The position numbers were made by a program, and so were the translations under genes. The notes beneath the pieces were generated by a model. That model was not told where the DNA came from. It was given only the letters and a program-made list of their open reading frames with translations, and did no database searches. Positions 8,367 to 16,346 of a stretch of 64,000 nt of DNA are shown piece after piece (position 1 is the stretch's first letter; every line of letters begins with the position of its first letter). The DNA comes from an uncultured Geobacteraceae bacterium (GTDB lineage Bacteria; Desulfobacterota; Desulfuromonadia; Geobacterales; Pseudopelobacteraceae), in the NCBI GenBank assembly GCA_903875605.1, contig CAIQWT010000092.1, positions 26,496 to 90,495 of the forward strand, given 5' to 3'.

Positions 8367-9557
8367 TCATCTACAGGCAGGGAACTCAAGACGGAAGGTA
8401 GTTCCAACAGGCGACGAGTGTTCAACCACCATGCTTCCTTCGTACATTCCGGCGATACGCTGAGCAACAGGAAGACCCATTCCTGTACCGCGGCTTTTAG
8501 TACTGAAAAAAGGATCAAATATTCTCGGCAAAACATCCTCAGGAATACCGTTACCACTGTCAGCAACCCTTACAATAACGCGGCTGTCCTTTTCAAAAAT
8601 TTCAATTGCAAGCCGCCCATCAAGACTCATTGAATCCATAGCATTCAGAAAAAGATTGGTAAAGATCTGCTCAAGTTCGGCCGGATCGGCGGTAATAGGT
8701 GACGGTATGCAATGGTACTGCCTGTCGATCTGAATTCTTCTGGCTTCAATTTGAGGCAAAAATGCCTCGATCACGTTATTTACAACCTGATTTAACTGGA
8801 CATTGGACGAAATAATACGCGTTCTACGTGAGGCATCGAGCAACTTGCGAATAATTGAGTCAATTCTATCAACTTCTTTAAGTATTTTAGTCTGATATTC
8901 CAACTGGTCGGGTTCTGTTGTTGTCTGGCGCATCAGCTGAACAAACAGTGATATGGAGTTGAGTGGATTGCGGATCTCATGAGCCACTCCTGCTGAAAGG
9001 TAGCCCAATGCTGCGAGTTTTTCTGATTGAACAATTTCTTCCTGAGCATCTTGAAGTGCCTCGGATTTTTCGCGGACTCTTTTCTGCAGTTCCAGATTCC
9101 ACTGTTCAATTTCTGACAGCAACTGCTCCTGACGTTTTTGTAGTTCACGGTTACGAAGTTCAATGCCTCTGATTTTCAGCACACTTTCCAGCCTTTCGAC
9201 CAGATTACGATTATTAAACGGCTTAAGAATGTACTCAGAGGCACCGTTCTTCATTAGTTCAACAGCGACCTCTTCGCTCCCTTTTCCGGTAAGCATGACA
9301 ACATACGTATCTGGAAAGCGTGTTTTTATCTGCTGTAGCGCAGAGAGGCCATCCATTTCAGGCATCATATAATCGAGCAGCACGAGAGCGGGGGCATGGA
9401 TGGATATCAGCTCAAGCCCTTCGCAGGGGCGTTCAGCGATATATGGCTGAAATCCGTTCTTTGCAAGTATCAGGGAGGTTAGTTCGAGGATATTCGTATC
9501 ATCATCAATAATAACGACAACCGGTTTAGTGTCGGACAATTCCGGCATTTTCAGCAT
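8367..9557 (-). CDS. Receiver-histidine kinase hybrid
   Basis: 396 residues: an N-terminal receiver domain (about 10-125, phosphoacceptor D in LVLLDYMMP, lysine in YILKPF), a coiled-coil linker rich in E, Q and R (about 130-180), a HisKA domain with the phospho-histidine in AHEIRNPLNS, and an HATPase_c domain with N-box FTNLFLNAMDS and G-boxes DSGNGIP and GTGMGLPVA. There is no membrane segment, so it is soluble and probably driven by phosphorylation of its receiver by another kinase. The surrounding receiver genes suggest a phosphorelay. The stimulus is unknown. Confidence 0.9.
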   Translation of the reverse strand: MLKMPELSDTKPVVVIIDDDTNILELTSLILAKNGFQPYIAERPCEGLELISIHAPALVLLDYMMPEMDGLSALQQIKTRFPDTYVVMLTGKGSEEVAVELMKNGASEYILKPFNNRNLVERLESVLKIRGIELRNRELQKRQEQLLSEIEQWNLELQKRVREKSEALQDAQEEIVQSEKLAALGYLSAGVAHEIRNPLNSISLFVQLMRQTTTEPDQLEYQTKILKEVDRIDSIIRKLLDASRRTRIISSNVQLNQVVNNVIEAFLPQIEARRIQIDRQYHCIPSPITADPAELEQIFTNLFLNAMDSMSLDGRLAIEIFEKDSRVIVRVADSGNGIPEDVLPRIFDPFFSTKSRGTGMGLPVAQRIAGMYEGSMVVEHSSPVGTTFRLEFPACR

Positions 9558-9593
9558 GAAATAGTATCTCTTGTCATGTTTTTTGGGAATTCG

Positions 9594-10043
9594 CTACACT
9601 GCGGGGAGTCTGACCGTAAGAACAGGACACGTAGCTGAGCGTACAACCCGCTCTGCGGTGCTGCCGAAAAGTATACGGTCAAGACCGGTTCTGCCATGCG
9701 TTCCGATCACGATTAAAGAAGCATCGATTTTACTTGCAGCCATAGTTATTTCGTCGCAAGGGATACCTGTCACGATAGCCGTTTTGTAATTGTAAAAACT
9801 ACCTAATCTCGTGCTGCAGAAAGCCTCCATCATAGCTACGGCCCCTTCTTCGATCTCTTTTTCCAGTTGTTCAAAAGAGATGTGCGGGACGTAGAAACCG
9901 CGCAGATCAACTGGTTCATTGATAACGTGGATAATAGTTAACTCGGCATTGAACTGAGTTGCCAAAGTCAGAGCGTAGTCAAAAGCACATTCAGAGTTTT
10001 CCGAAAAATCAATGGCGGTCAGAATTTTTGTAAAAGGTTTCAT
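9594..10043 (-). CDS. Universal stress protein (UspA family)
   Basis: 149 residues, one Usp domain. The ATP-binding pattern G-x2-G-x9-G-S is present as GTHGRTGLDRILFGS near the C-terminus, so it is likely an ATP-binding Usp. The start KILTAIDFSENSE is typical. GGAGGATC stands before the ATG. It sits among receiver and kinase genes, suggesting a role in stress signalling, but the exact function of such proteins is rarely known. Confidence 0.9.
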   Translation of the reverse strand: MKPFTKILTAIDFSENSECAFDYALTLATQFNAELTIIHVINEPVDLRGFYVPHISFEQLEKEIEEGAVAMMEAFCSTRLGSFYNYKTAIVTGIPCDEITMAASKIDASLIVIGTHGRTGLDRILFGSTAERVVRSATCPVLTVRLPAV

Positions 10044-10073
10044 TGGGATCCTCCAGGAATTACTGCTGCCTGT

Positions 10074-10451
10074 TTAAATAGCTGTCAAAATTTTGCCGAT
10101 GACTTTTTTTAGTTCAATATATCTGACCGGTTTATTTATATATTCAAACGCACCAAGTGTCATGGCTTCGAGGTATGACTCTACTTCACCATAAGCCGTT
10201 ATCATTATGACGTTGCTCGCTGGGTGACTGCGGTTCAGTTCGCGCAAAAACTTCAACCCGTCCATCTCCGGCATATTAAGATCGGTAATGATCAACTCTA
10301 CTTCATTGCTACGCAGATAATTAAGCGCTTCCAGACCGTTACTGGCTGACGCCACTTCATAACCGTCATGGACAAGTATTTTGGAAAGAGCCACCCTGGC
10401 ATTTTCCTCATCATCCACAACAAGTATCCTCTTCTTACACATCTGCTCCAC
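10074..10451 (-). CDS. Single-domain response regulator
   Basis: 125 residues, a canonical CheY-like receiver with VVDDEE, phosphoacceptor D in LIITDLNMP, switch threonine in MITAYG and lysine in INKPV. No output domain. A GTG start is chosen because AGGAG lies seven bases before it; the alternative is the ATG nine bases later (MCKKRIL). It is 30 bases upstream of the Usp gene on the same strand and probably belongs to the same signalling cluster as the hybrid kinase. Confidence 0.87.
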   Translation of the reverse strand: MEQMCKKRILVVDDEENARVALSKILVHDGYEVASASNGLEALNYLRSNEVELIITDLNMPEMDGLKFLRELNRSHPASNVIMITAYGEVESYLEAMTLGAFEYINKPVRYIELKKVIGKILTAI

Positions 10452-10572
10452 TGTATTTCTCCTGCACGAGTTTCAAGTACAGGAAGTTTAACATGATGTG
10501 GTTGACTGTCAAGGGCTTGGAAATCTTTTTTAAAACGATGGATCAATAACAAATGTCACATTTCAGAATTAA

Positions 10573-11448
10573 TTATTTAAGCGCATCGGCATCAAGTTCG
10601 ATGTATGCCTGTTTTCCGGCCGGACCGAGAGGCTTGTAGGGTTTACCGTTTAATTCTACATCAACGCCACCGGCATTACTTAATTCCAGTGTTACCTTTT
10701 TTTCAGCTTTCCACTCAATCACATCCCCGATAGTAAGATCCTGCTGTTGTGGTGAGGAGCCGTCTACGGTGGATGTTAGCGTTCCGGTTTGGGTAACTTT
10801 AATTTTCACTATAAGCCCCTTACCAGCTTCTAACGGCCGCTTAGCTACTGCTGTTATTTCAGAATCAGCTGGTTCAGTAAGACGTTTTTCTGCTTTGTTG
10901 ACAGGGCTGATCCGCTCTACCCTACTATGGCGCACTGAGCTTTGTACCATCTGAACGGCAGCATTCTGAAGGGGCAACGTCACCGCTGCAACCGGTTGCA
11001 CCTGACGAACAAGTGGGGGTGGAGTTGGCTTAAAAAACTTTGCAGTAACCAGGATGACTATCAGCAAGGAGGCCGGGAATAACATCTTTTTGAGAGAAGG
11101 GAGACGGCGCGGAGGACGCCCGGGGATGGCTGCTGCGCGAGTAAGATCCGGTTTTTCGCCTTTAACTCCGAAAAGTTTTTCATACATCCTTGCAACATCG
11201 TCAGAGTTAAGACCGAGGTAGGTTGCGTAGATACGGAGAAATCCCTTGAGATAGGCCTGATTAGCAAATTCACGAATCTGGTCGCCTTCCAATGCTTTCA
11301 GGTGAGAAATGCCAATTTTTGTGGTTTCAGATGCTTCTTCCAGCGTAATTCCGTGAAACTCACGGCAACGACGCAGAATTGCCCCCGGTGAACCGGCAGA
11401 GGTCTCTGGCGCAGATGAAAACGGATCAGACATTCTACCCCCACTCAC
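10573..11448 (-). CDS. RodZ-like helix-turn-helix membrane protein
   Basis: About 291 residues. A cytoplasmic HTH domain of the RodZ type (about 25-95; LRRCREFHGITLEEASETTKI and YLKGFLRIYATYLGL are characteristic), a basic linker, one membrane segment (about 120-140, MLFPASLLIVILVTAKFF), a proline-rich periplasmic linker and a C-terminal beta domain of the DUF4115 type (about 205-290, VKIKVTQTGTLTSTVDG). RodZ links MreB to the cell wall. The GTG at 11448 overlaps the previous stop and has GGAG eight bases before it; the ATG at 11433 is an alternative start. It follows the TPR lipoprotein with a stop/start overlap. Confidence 0.85.
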   Translation of the reverse strand: MSGGRMSDPFSSAPETSAGSPGAILRRCREFHGITLEEASETTKIGISHLKALEGDQIREFANQAYLKGFLRIYATYLGLNSDDVARMYEKLFGVKGEKPDLTRAAAIPGRPPRRLPSLKKMLFPASLLIVILVTAKFFKPTPPPLVRQVQPVAAVTLPLQNAAVQMVQSSVRHSRVERISPVNKAEKRLTEPADSEITAVAKRPLEAGKGLIVKIKVTQTGTLTSTVDGSSPQQQDLTIGDVIEWKAEKKVTLELSNAGGVDVELNGKPYKPLGPAGKQAYIELDADALK

Positions 11449-12206
11449 TTGAGAAGCTCCAAATACCCAAGAGAGGCACGCCCAAGCTCACTGTCAGGAA
11501 TCAGCCGGACTGCCTCTTTGAAAGAGCTGCGAGCAGCATCTAGCCGGCTTAATTTAAGCTGTGCCTGACCCATATAATGGTGCGCTGCTCCATAATCACG
11601 ATAAATATCCAATGCTTTGGAATATTCTACAATCGCCTGTTCACTCTTGTCCATGGCAAACCAGACCCTACCAAGAGAAAGCCGTACAACCGGATTGCGC
11701 GGATTTAAGGCCGCGACACCCTGCAGCTCTTCCAGTGATTTGGTGTATTCACCTTTTCCAAGATAGGCCAGCCCGAGATTGATGCAGGCATTTTCGTTAT
11801 TGTCGTAAAAAAGATCGTCTTTTACAATTTTGAATTGTTGAATAGCGCTATCCCAGCGTTTTAAATCCAGGTAGGCAACCCCCAGATCGTTTCTGGCAAC
11901 AGAAAAACTAGGCTTCAAAACAATTGCCTTTAAAAGTTTCGCCTCGGCAAGATCCGGGCGTTTTTTCCCTATAAAAGCTTTGCCGAGATTATAAAGGACA
12001 TCCGGGTTTTCGGGATCAAGCTTCTCGGCTTCAGTCAGGTCAAACAGAGCCGATGAATAATTTCCCTCCCCAAGATATGAAAGTCCCATTTGATAATGAT
12101 AGGAAGCCGGGTTGGGCTTGTTACTATTTTGTCCCCGCCCGGACACGCAGCCGGAAACGTACAACAGCAACATAGATGCAGCTATAATGTGCAAAATACG
12201 TTTCAT
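11445..12206 (-). CDS. TPR lipoprotein (PilW/NlpI-like)
   Basis: About 253 residues. The start MKRILHIIAASMLLLYVSGC is a lipoprotein signal with the modified cysteine near residue 19. Six or so tetratricopeptide repeats follow (for example AKLLKAIVLKP and YHYQMGLSYLGEGNY). The ORF track starts at 12338, inside the PfkB gene; the ATG at 12206 gives the lipoprotein signal and is clearly better. The pattern resembles PilW/PilF type IV pilus stability proteins, but no pilus genes are adjacent, so that role is only a guess. It is coupled to the RodZ-like gene downstream. Confidence 0.87.
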   Translation of the reverse strand: MKRILHIIAASMLLLYVSGCVSGRGQNSNKPNPASYHYQMGLSYLGEGNYSSALFDLTEAEKLDPENPDVLYNLGKAFIGKKRPDLAEAKLLKAIVLKPSFSVARNDLGVAYLDLKRWDSAIQQFKIVKDDLFYDNNENACINLGLAYLGKGEYTKSLEELQGVAALNPRNPVVRLSLGRVWFAMDKSEQAIVEYSKALDIYRDYGAAHHYMGQAQLKLSRLDAARSSFKEAVRLIPDSELGRASLGYLELLK

Positions 12207-12264
12207 CTTATACCACTCTTGCGATCTGCATCGCAGGGTCGCAATGTGCCATTTTTGGTATGCA

Positions 12265-13179
12265 TCAGATTGTAATATCCTTGAAGCTGGTGAGCGCCTT
12301 GAAACTGGCAAACCTGGCCTGAATTTCTTTATACTCAAGTCGCTTCATACGATTTAGACTGAAGTCTTCTACATTGAACGAAGCCATTACGCTTCCGAAA
12401 ATAATCGCCTGACGCAGCCCCTCCTCAGTAAGATCACCCGTATTTGCAAGGTATCCCATAAATCCACCAGCGAAAGTGTCGCCCGCTCCTGTCGGATCAA
12501 ACACCTCTTCCAGCGGGTAGGCCGGTGCCGCGAAAACCGTCTCAGGGGTAAACATCAAAACTCCATACTCTCCGCGCTTAACAACAAGGCGTTTGCACCC
12601 GAGGTTCATAATTTGACGGGCAGCCTTTACAAGATTAGCTTCACCGGTGAACTGCCTGGCTTCGCCCTCGTTGATGACAACAATATCAACTTTTTTAAGA
12701 ACCTGCTTGAGAGATTCCGGCTTGGAGGAGATCCAGAAATTCATTGTGTCACACGCCACAAGCTTCGGCTTTCGTACCTGTTCCAAAACTTTCATCTGCA
12801 GATCTGGATCTATATTTGCCAGAAACAGATATTCCGCATCGCGGTAGGACTCAGGGAGATCGGGCTGAAAATCCATCAGGACGTTAAGTTGAGTGTCAAG
12901 AGTTTGGGCTTCGTTCAGATCATATCCGTAGCGCCCGCTCCAGTGGAATGTTTTGCCAGGAATGCGCTGTAAGCCGGTAGTATCAATGTTCCGATTCTGC
13001 AGAAAAGTTACATGCTCTTCCGGAAAGTCCTCTCCAACGACAGCAACAAGAGATACATCAGTAAAGAAACTGGCAGATGTAGAAAAATAAGTGGCGGAGC
13101 CACCAAGAACGTTGTCGCCCCTTCCGAAAGGGGTTTCAACGGTATCAAACGCTACTGTGCCGACAACAACAATGCTCAT
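12265..13179 (-). CDS. PfkB-family carbohydrate/nucleoside kinase
   Basis: 304 residues of ribokinase fold. The N-terminal GTVAFDTVETPFG and GGSATYFSTSASFF segments, and the C-terminal DPTGAGDTFAGGFMG motif with the catalytic aspartate and anion hole, are diagnostic. The substrate cannot be told; family members phosphorylate sugars or nucleosides such as adenosine. GGAGAAACC precedes the ATG. A possible sigma-70 promoter lies just upstream, so this gene probably starts a unit with the TPR lipoprotein and RodZ-like gene. Confidence 0.9.
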   Translation of the reverse strand: MSIVVVGTVAFDTVETPFGRGDNVLGGSATYFSTSASFFTDVSLVAVVGEDFPEEHVTFLQNRNIDTTGLQRIPGKTFHWSGRYGYDLNEAQTLDTQLNVLMDFQPDLPESYRDAEYLFLANIDPDLQMKVLEQVRKPKLVACDTMNFWISSKPESLKQVLKKVDIVVINEGEARQFTGEANLVKAARQIMNLGCKRLVVKRGEYGVLMFTPETVFAAPAYPLEEVFDPTGAGDTFAGGFMGYLANTGDLTEEGLRQAIIFGSVMASFNVEDFSLNRMKRLEYKEIQARFASFKALTSFKDITI

Positions 13180-13208
13180 TGGTTTCTCCTACTTTGGAAT
13201 ATTGGGGC

Positions 13209-13237
13209 AAAGTACCACGCTGCACAAAATGAGTCAA
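13209..13237 (-). promoter_or_regulatory. Possible sigma-70 promoter for the PfkB gene
   Basis: On the minus strand TTGACT and TACTTT are separated by 17 bases. The -35 matches five of six consensus bases, the -10 only three. It would start transcription about 23 bases before the ATG at 13179. Confidence 0.35.
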
Positions 13238-13279
13238 AAGGATTGTAGGTTCGTGTAAACACCGTATCGTGCAGTGGCC

Positions 13280-14578
13280 CTACTCCCCCGCGATCCCCAT
13301 GGACCAAAGGTAATAGACTTGCGCTACACGATAGTCACGCCGGGCTCTTGCAAGGTTACTTCTGGCCAGGAGCAGATTTAACTGAGCGTCATCGACCTCA
13401 AGCCTTATCTTTACGCCGAACTCATACCCCTTTTCCGCCATCTGGAGCAGACGTTCCGCCTGTTTGACTGTTCCTGAGAGCGCCTTCAAAATCTCGGCAG
13501 CCTCACGGAAGGAAAATTCCGCCTGACGAACTTCCAACGCGATTGACTCGAGAAGTTTTGTCTCCTCAATCTGTTTCGTGCGCAACTCACTTTTGGCCTG
13601 AGCAACCTTACCACTGGTACGAAGACCGTCGAAAAACGGAAAAGTTACATACAGACCTACGTTCCAAGCCGCACCGTCTGCATCCTGCGCCGGCCCAGGA
13701 TCATTCAGGCTCGCCCAGTGCCAACCGGCGCCCCCTTTAAGGTCAAGACGCGGCTTGTTTTCAGCATTGGCAATAGTGACCAGCTCGTCATAAATGCGTA
13801 GGCGCAGTTGCAGATCAGCCAGCTCCGGACGTTTTTTACCGGCGAGTTGGAACGCTTGTTCAAAATTAGCCGGCAGTGAGCGATCCGCCGTCGGCACTTC
13901 CAGAGACTCTATTACATCGACTTCATCACTCTCCATAGCGAGCAGGAAACGGAGTTTTTCGCGTGCCATGCGGATGCCGTTTTCAGTGCGAATAACTTCG
14001 GGCTGTGTGTTCTCGGCAGCAACTTCTGCCGCCAGGACATCATAATCCGTTGCAACCCCGGCGTTAAACTTGCGAGTTGCCTCATCAAGATGCCGTAGTT
14101 TCTGAGCACGGTTTTCTAGAGCCATGCGAGACAGCTCGCGTGACAACAAAACATCGTGGTATGACGTCACCACGTCACGGTAGACAGCCTGACGATAAAG
14201 TCTCAGTTGCTCATCCGCTGTTTTAAGCCCAACCTCGGCGGCTCTGATAGCAGCGTTCAGCTTCCCCCAGGTATATAACTGTTGGGAAACCGTCAGATCT
14301 ACAGCCCGGCCAAACTGCCTCTGAGCGGGCGTACCGGCTATTTGTTGGCTGCCATCCTTTGAGACCATTGCAGTACCGTTGAGAGAAACTTGAGGTAACG
14401 CTGCAGCGCGTTCTTCTACATATTTGCCCTGGACATAGTGTGCGTACTCGCGCGCTTTTTCGATGTCGCGGTTTTTCTCTAAAGCGACAGAGATTGCCTG
14501 ATCAAGTGACAGGGCTTTTATTTCGGCGTTGCAGACAACCGGAATGAACACAACTAAAATCATAAATACAAATTTCAT
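13280..14578 (-). CDS. TolC-family outer membrane efflux protein
   Basis: 432 residues with a signal peptide (MKFVFMILVVFIPVVCNAE). The two-fold helical repeat of the outer membrane factor family is visible: an N-terminal ALEKNRDIEKA block, a DVLAAEVAAENTQPEVIRTENGIRMAREKLRFLL helix region and a second half with LEVDDAQLNLLLARSNLARARRDY. It should form the outer-membrane channel of the tripartite pump whose adaptor and RND pump are encoded upstream on the same strand, separated only by the PabB-PabC gene. Confidence 0.9.
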   Translation of the reverse strand: MKFVFMILVVFIPVVCNAEIKALSLDQAISVALEKNRDIEKAREYAHYVQGKYVEERAAALPQVSLNGTAMVSKDGSQQIAGTPAQRQFGRAVDLTVSQQLYTWGKLNAAIRAAEVGLKTADEQLRLYRQAVYRDVVTSYHDVLLSRELSRMALENRAQKLRHLDEATRKFNAGVATDYDVLAAEVAAENTQPEVIRTENGIRMAREKLRFLLAMESDEVDVIESLEVPTADRSLPANFEQAFQLAGKKRPELADLQLRLRIYDELVTIANAENKPRLDLKGGAGWHWASLNDPGPAQDADGAAWNVGLYVTFPFFDGLRTSGKVAQAKSELRTKQIEETKLLESIALEVRQAEFSFREAAEILKALSGTVKQAERLLQMAEKGYEFGVKIRLEVDDAQLNLLLARSNLARARRDYRVAQVYYLWSMGIAGE

Positions 14579-14594
14579 TACCGTAAGTCCCCTT

Positions 14595-16346
14595 TCATAT
14601 TATGACAAACTTTTGCCAACCACGCACCGAATTGACCAGCCAGAGTTCATCTGCCCGACTCAGATCTTCGGTACAAAGGATTTGCTCTCTGATTTTCCCA
14701 TCTGCAAGGAGCTCTTCCCGCAGTACACCCGGCAGTAGACCGCAAGCCAGCGGCGGCGTCACAAGCTGTCCAGCCAATTTAACCACCAGTGTGTGATAAC
14801 TTCCTTCAGTCAACTGTCCATGTTCGTTGAGTAGCAACACCTCATCACAGTCCGGGTGCTCCGATCTGGCAGAGTCGAGTTTTTCCCTGCAAGTTGTCTT
14901 ATGGTAACAAAAACAATCGTCAGAATTTACCCGTACCGCGCTTATGCCGACTCGAAGAATATCCGTCCGCTCGAATAGTACTTCAGAAGACAGCTCCAGG
15001 CTGCCGTCCGGCGCCAGAAGCAGGCGGATTTTAAAAAGCCCGGATGTCGTCAGAGCAGCATGCGCAGAAAGAGTATGCCGTATTTTCCCAGCGTCACATA
15101 CAAAACCAAAATAGGATGCTGAAGCGGCAATTCGGGCGATGTGCCTATCCAGAAGGGAGTAGACACCATCCTCCAAGCGGAGCGATTCAATCAGACGAAA
15201 GTCATTATTTCGGTGATTGACAAACACTCCTTTGCTCAAACATTCGGAGTACTCTAAAGATGCAACGGAATCCCAGGTAACGGCACTTCCAACGCCCATC
15301 GTCAGAGTGTTTGTCTGTGAGTCACACAACAAAGTGCGGATCGCTACGGAAAAAACCGCCTCACCACCAGGAGCCACGCATCCGATCGCCCCGCAATAGA
15401 CTCCGCGTGGAGCGTTCTCAAGTTCGGCAATTATTTCCATGCTGCGTCGTTTAGGGGCACCAGTTACAGATCCACACGGAAACAGGGCCCTAAAAACATC
15501 TGCCAGACCAACGTCGGGGCGGATTTGCGCAGAAACAGTCGAAGTCATCTGGTGGACGGTGGGATATGTTTCTACATCAAACAACCTGTCAACCGTCACT
15601 GAACCGATCTCTGCAATAACGCCGAGATCGTTGCGTAACAGATCAACGATCATTAGGTTTTCGGCCTTTTCTTTTGGGCTGTTCCGTAACTGTGTGACTG
15701 CAACCAGGTCATCTTCAGCCCGGCTCCCGCGGCGGGCGGTGCCCTTCATCGGGCAAGTAGTAATTTTCCCCTCTTTCAGTGAAAAGAAAATCTCCGGCGA
15801 AGCCGAAAGAATGGTGAACCGGCCAGTATCAATGAAAGCAGAGAACGGCGCACCCTGTGCTACGCTTATCCGCGAATATAAATCACACAAATTCCCTGCG
15901 AAAGTCCCCTGCAAAGAAAATGTATGATTTACCTGATAACAATCCCCTGCAGCAATGTAATCGCGGATACAACTGACATCTCCGGTGTATTCTTCAAAAT
16001 TTTTCAGTGGCTCAAGCAGGGCATCCAGAGCAGAAACGTCAAGATCCGCACCGGCATTAACGCTGTGTCGCTCCCGAAAGAGAGCAAACCAGGCGAGCGG
16101 CAGTCCCTCGACCGGGGGGATATGTGGCAGATCAGGGTTAAGTGAAGAGGCTGCTTCATAAGCTACAAAACCGACCGCATAAAGGCCTCCAGCAGCCGCC
16201 TGTTCAATTTGATTGAGAACATCTACAACCTCACTGGCTTGAGTAGCTGCCACGGTTTTGACGTACCCGTCAAATCGCCACGAAGAGGCAAAGCTACCAC
16301 AACGGAACGAATCGAAGAGAATCAAGGGTATTTCAGACATTGCCAC
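14595..16346 (-). CDS. pabB: Aminodeoxychorismate synthase component I fused to aminodeoxychorismate lyase (PabB-PabC)
   Basis: 583 residues. The N-terminal two thirds is a chorismate-binding domain (MKGTARRGS, VDLLRNDLG, CGSVTGAPKRRSME, YCGAIG). The C-terminal third, from about 350, is a class IV PLP-enzyme domain with the lysine in YHKTTCREKLDSA. Together they would turn chorismate into 4-aminobenzoate for folate, with glutamine amidotransferase PabA supplied from elsewhere. Such fusions are known. The first 14 bases overlap the end of the RND pump gene, so it appears to be part of the efflux operon, an unusual position. Confidence 0.9.
   Translation of the reverse strand: MAMSEIPLILFDSFRCGSFASSWRFDGYVKTVAATQASEVVDVLNQIEQAAAGGLYAVGFVAYEAASSLNPDLPHIPPVEGLPLAWFALFRERHSVNAGADLDVSALDALLEPLKNFEEYTGDVSCIRDYIAAGDCYQVNHTFSLQGTFAGNLCDLYSRISVAQGAPFSAFIDTGRFTILSASPEIFFSLKEGKITTCPMKGTARRGSRAEDDLVAVTQLRNSPKEKAENLMIVDLLRNDLGVIAEIGSVTVDRLFDVETYPTVHQMTSTVSAQIRPDVGLADVFRALFPCGSVTGAPKRRSMEIIAELENAPRGVYCGAIGCVAPGGEAVFSVAIRTLLCDSQTNTLTMGVGSAVTWDSVASLEYSECLSKGVFVNHRNNDFRLIESLRLEDGVYSLLDRHIARIAASASYFGFVCDAGKIRHTLSAHAALTTSGLFKIRLLLAPDGSLELSSEVLFERTDILRVGISAVRVNSDDCFCYHKTTCREKLDSARSEHPDCDEVLLLNEHGQLTEGSYHTLVVKLAGQLVTPPLACGLLPGVLREELLADGKIREQILCTEDLSRADELWLVNSVRGWQKFVII

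Noticed and set aside
8276-8633. ORFs overlapping the histidine kinase C-terminus on both strands
   Set aside because: Shadow frames of the HATPase region, which is clearly coding.
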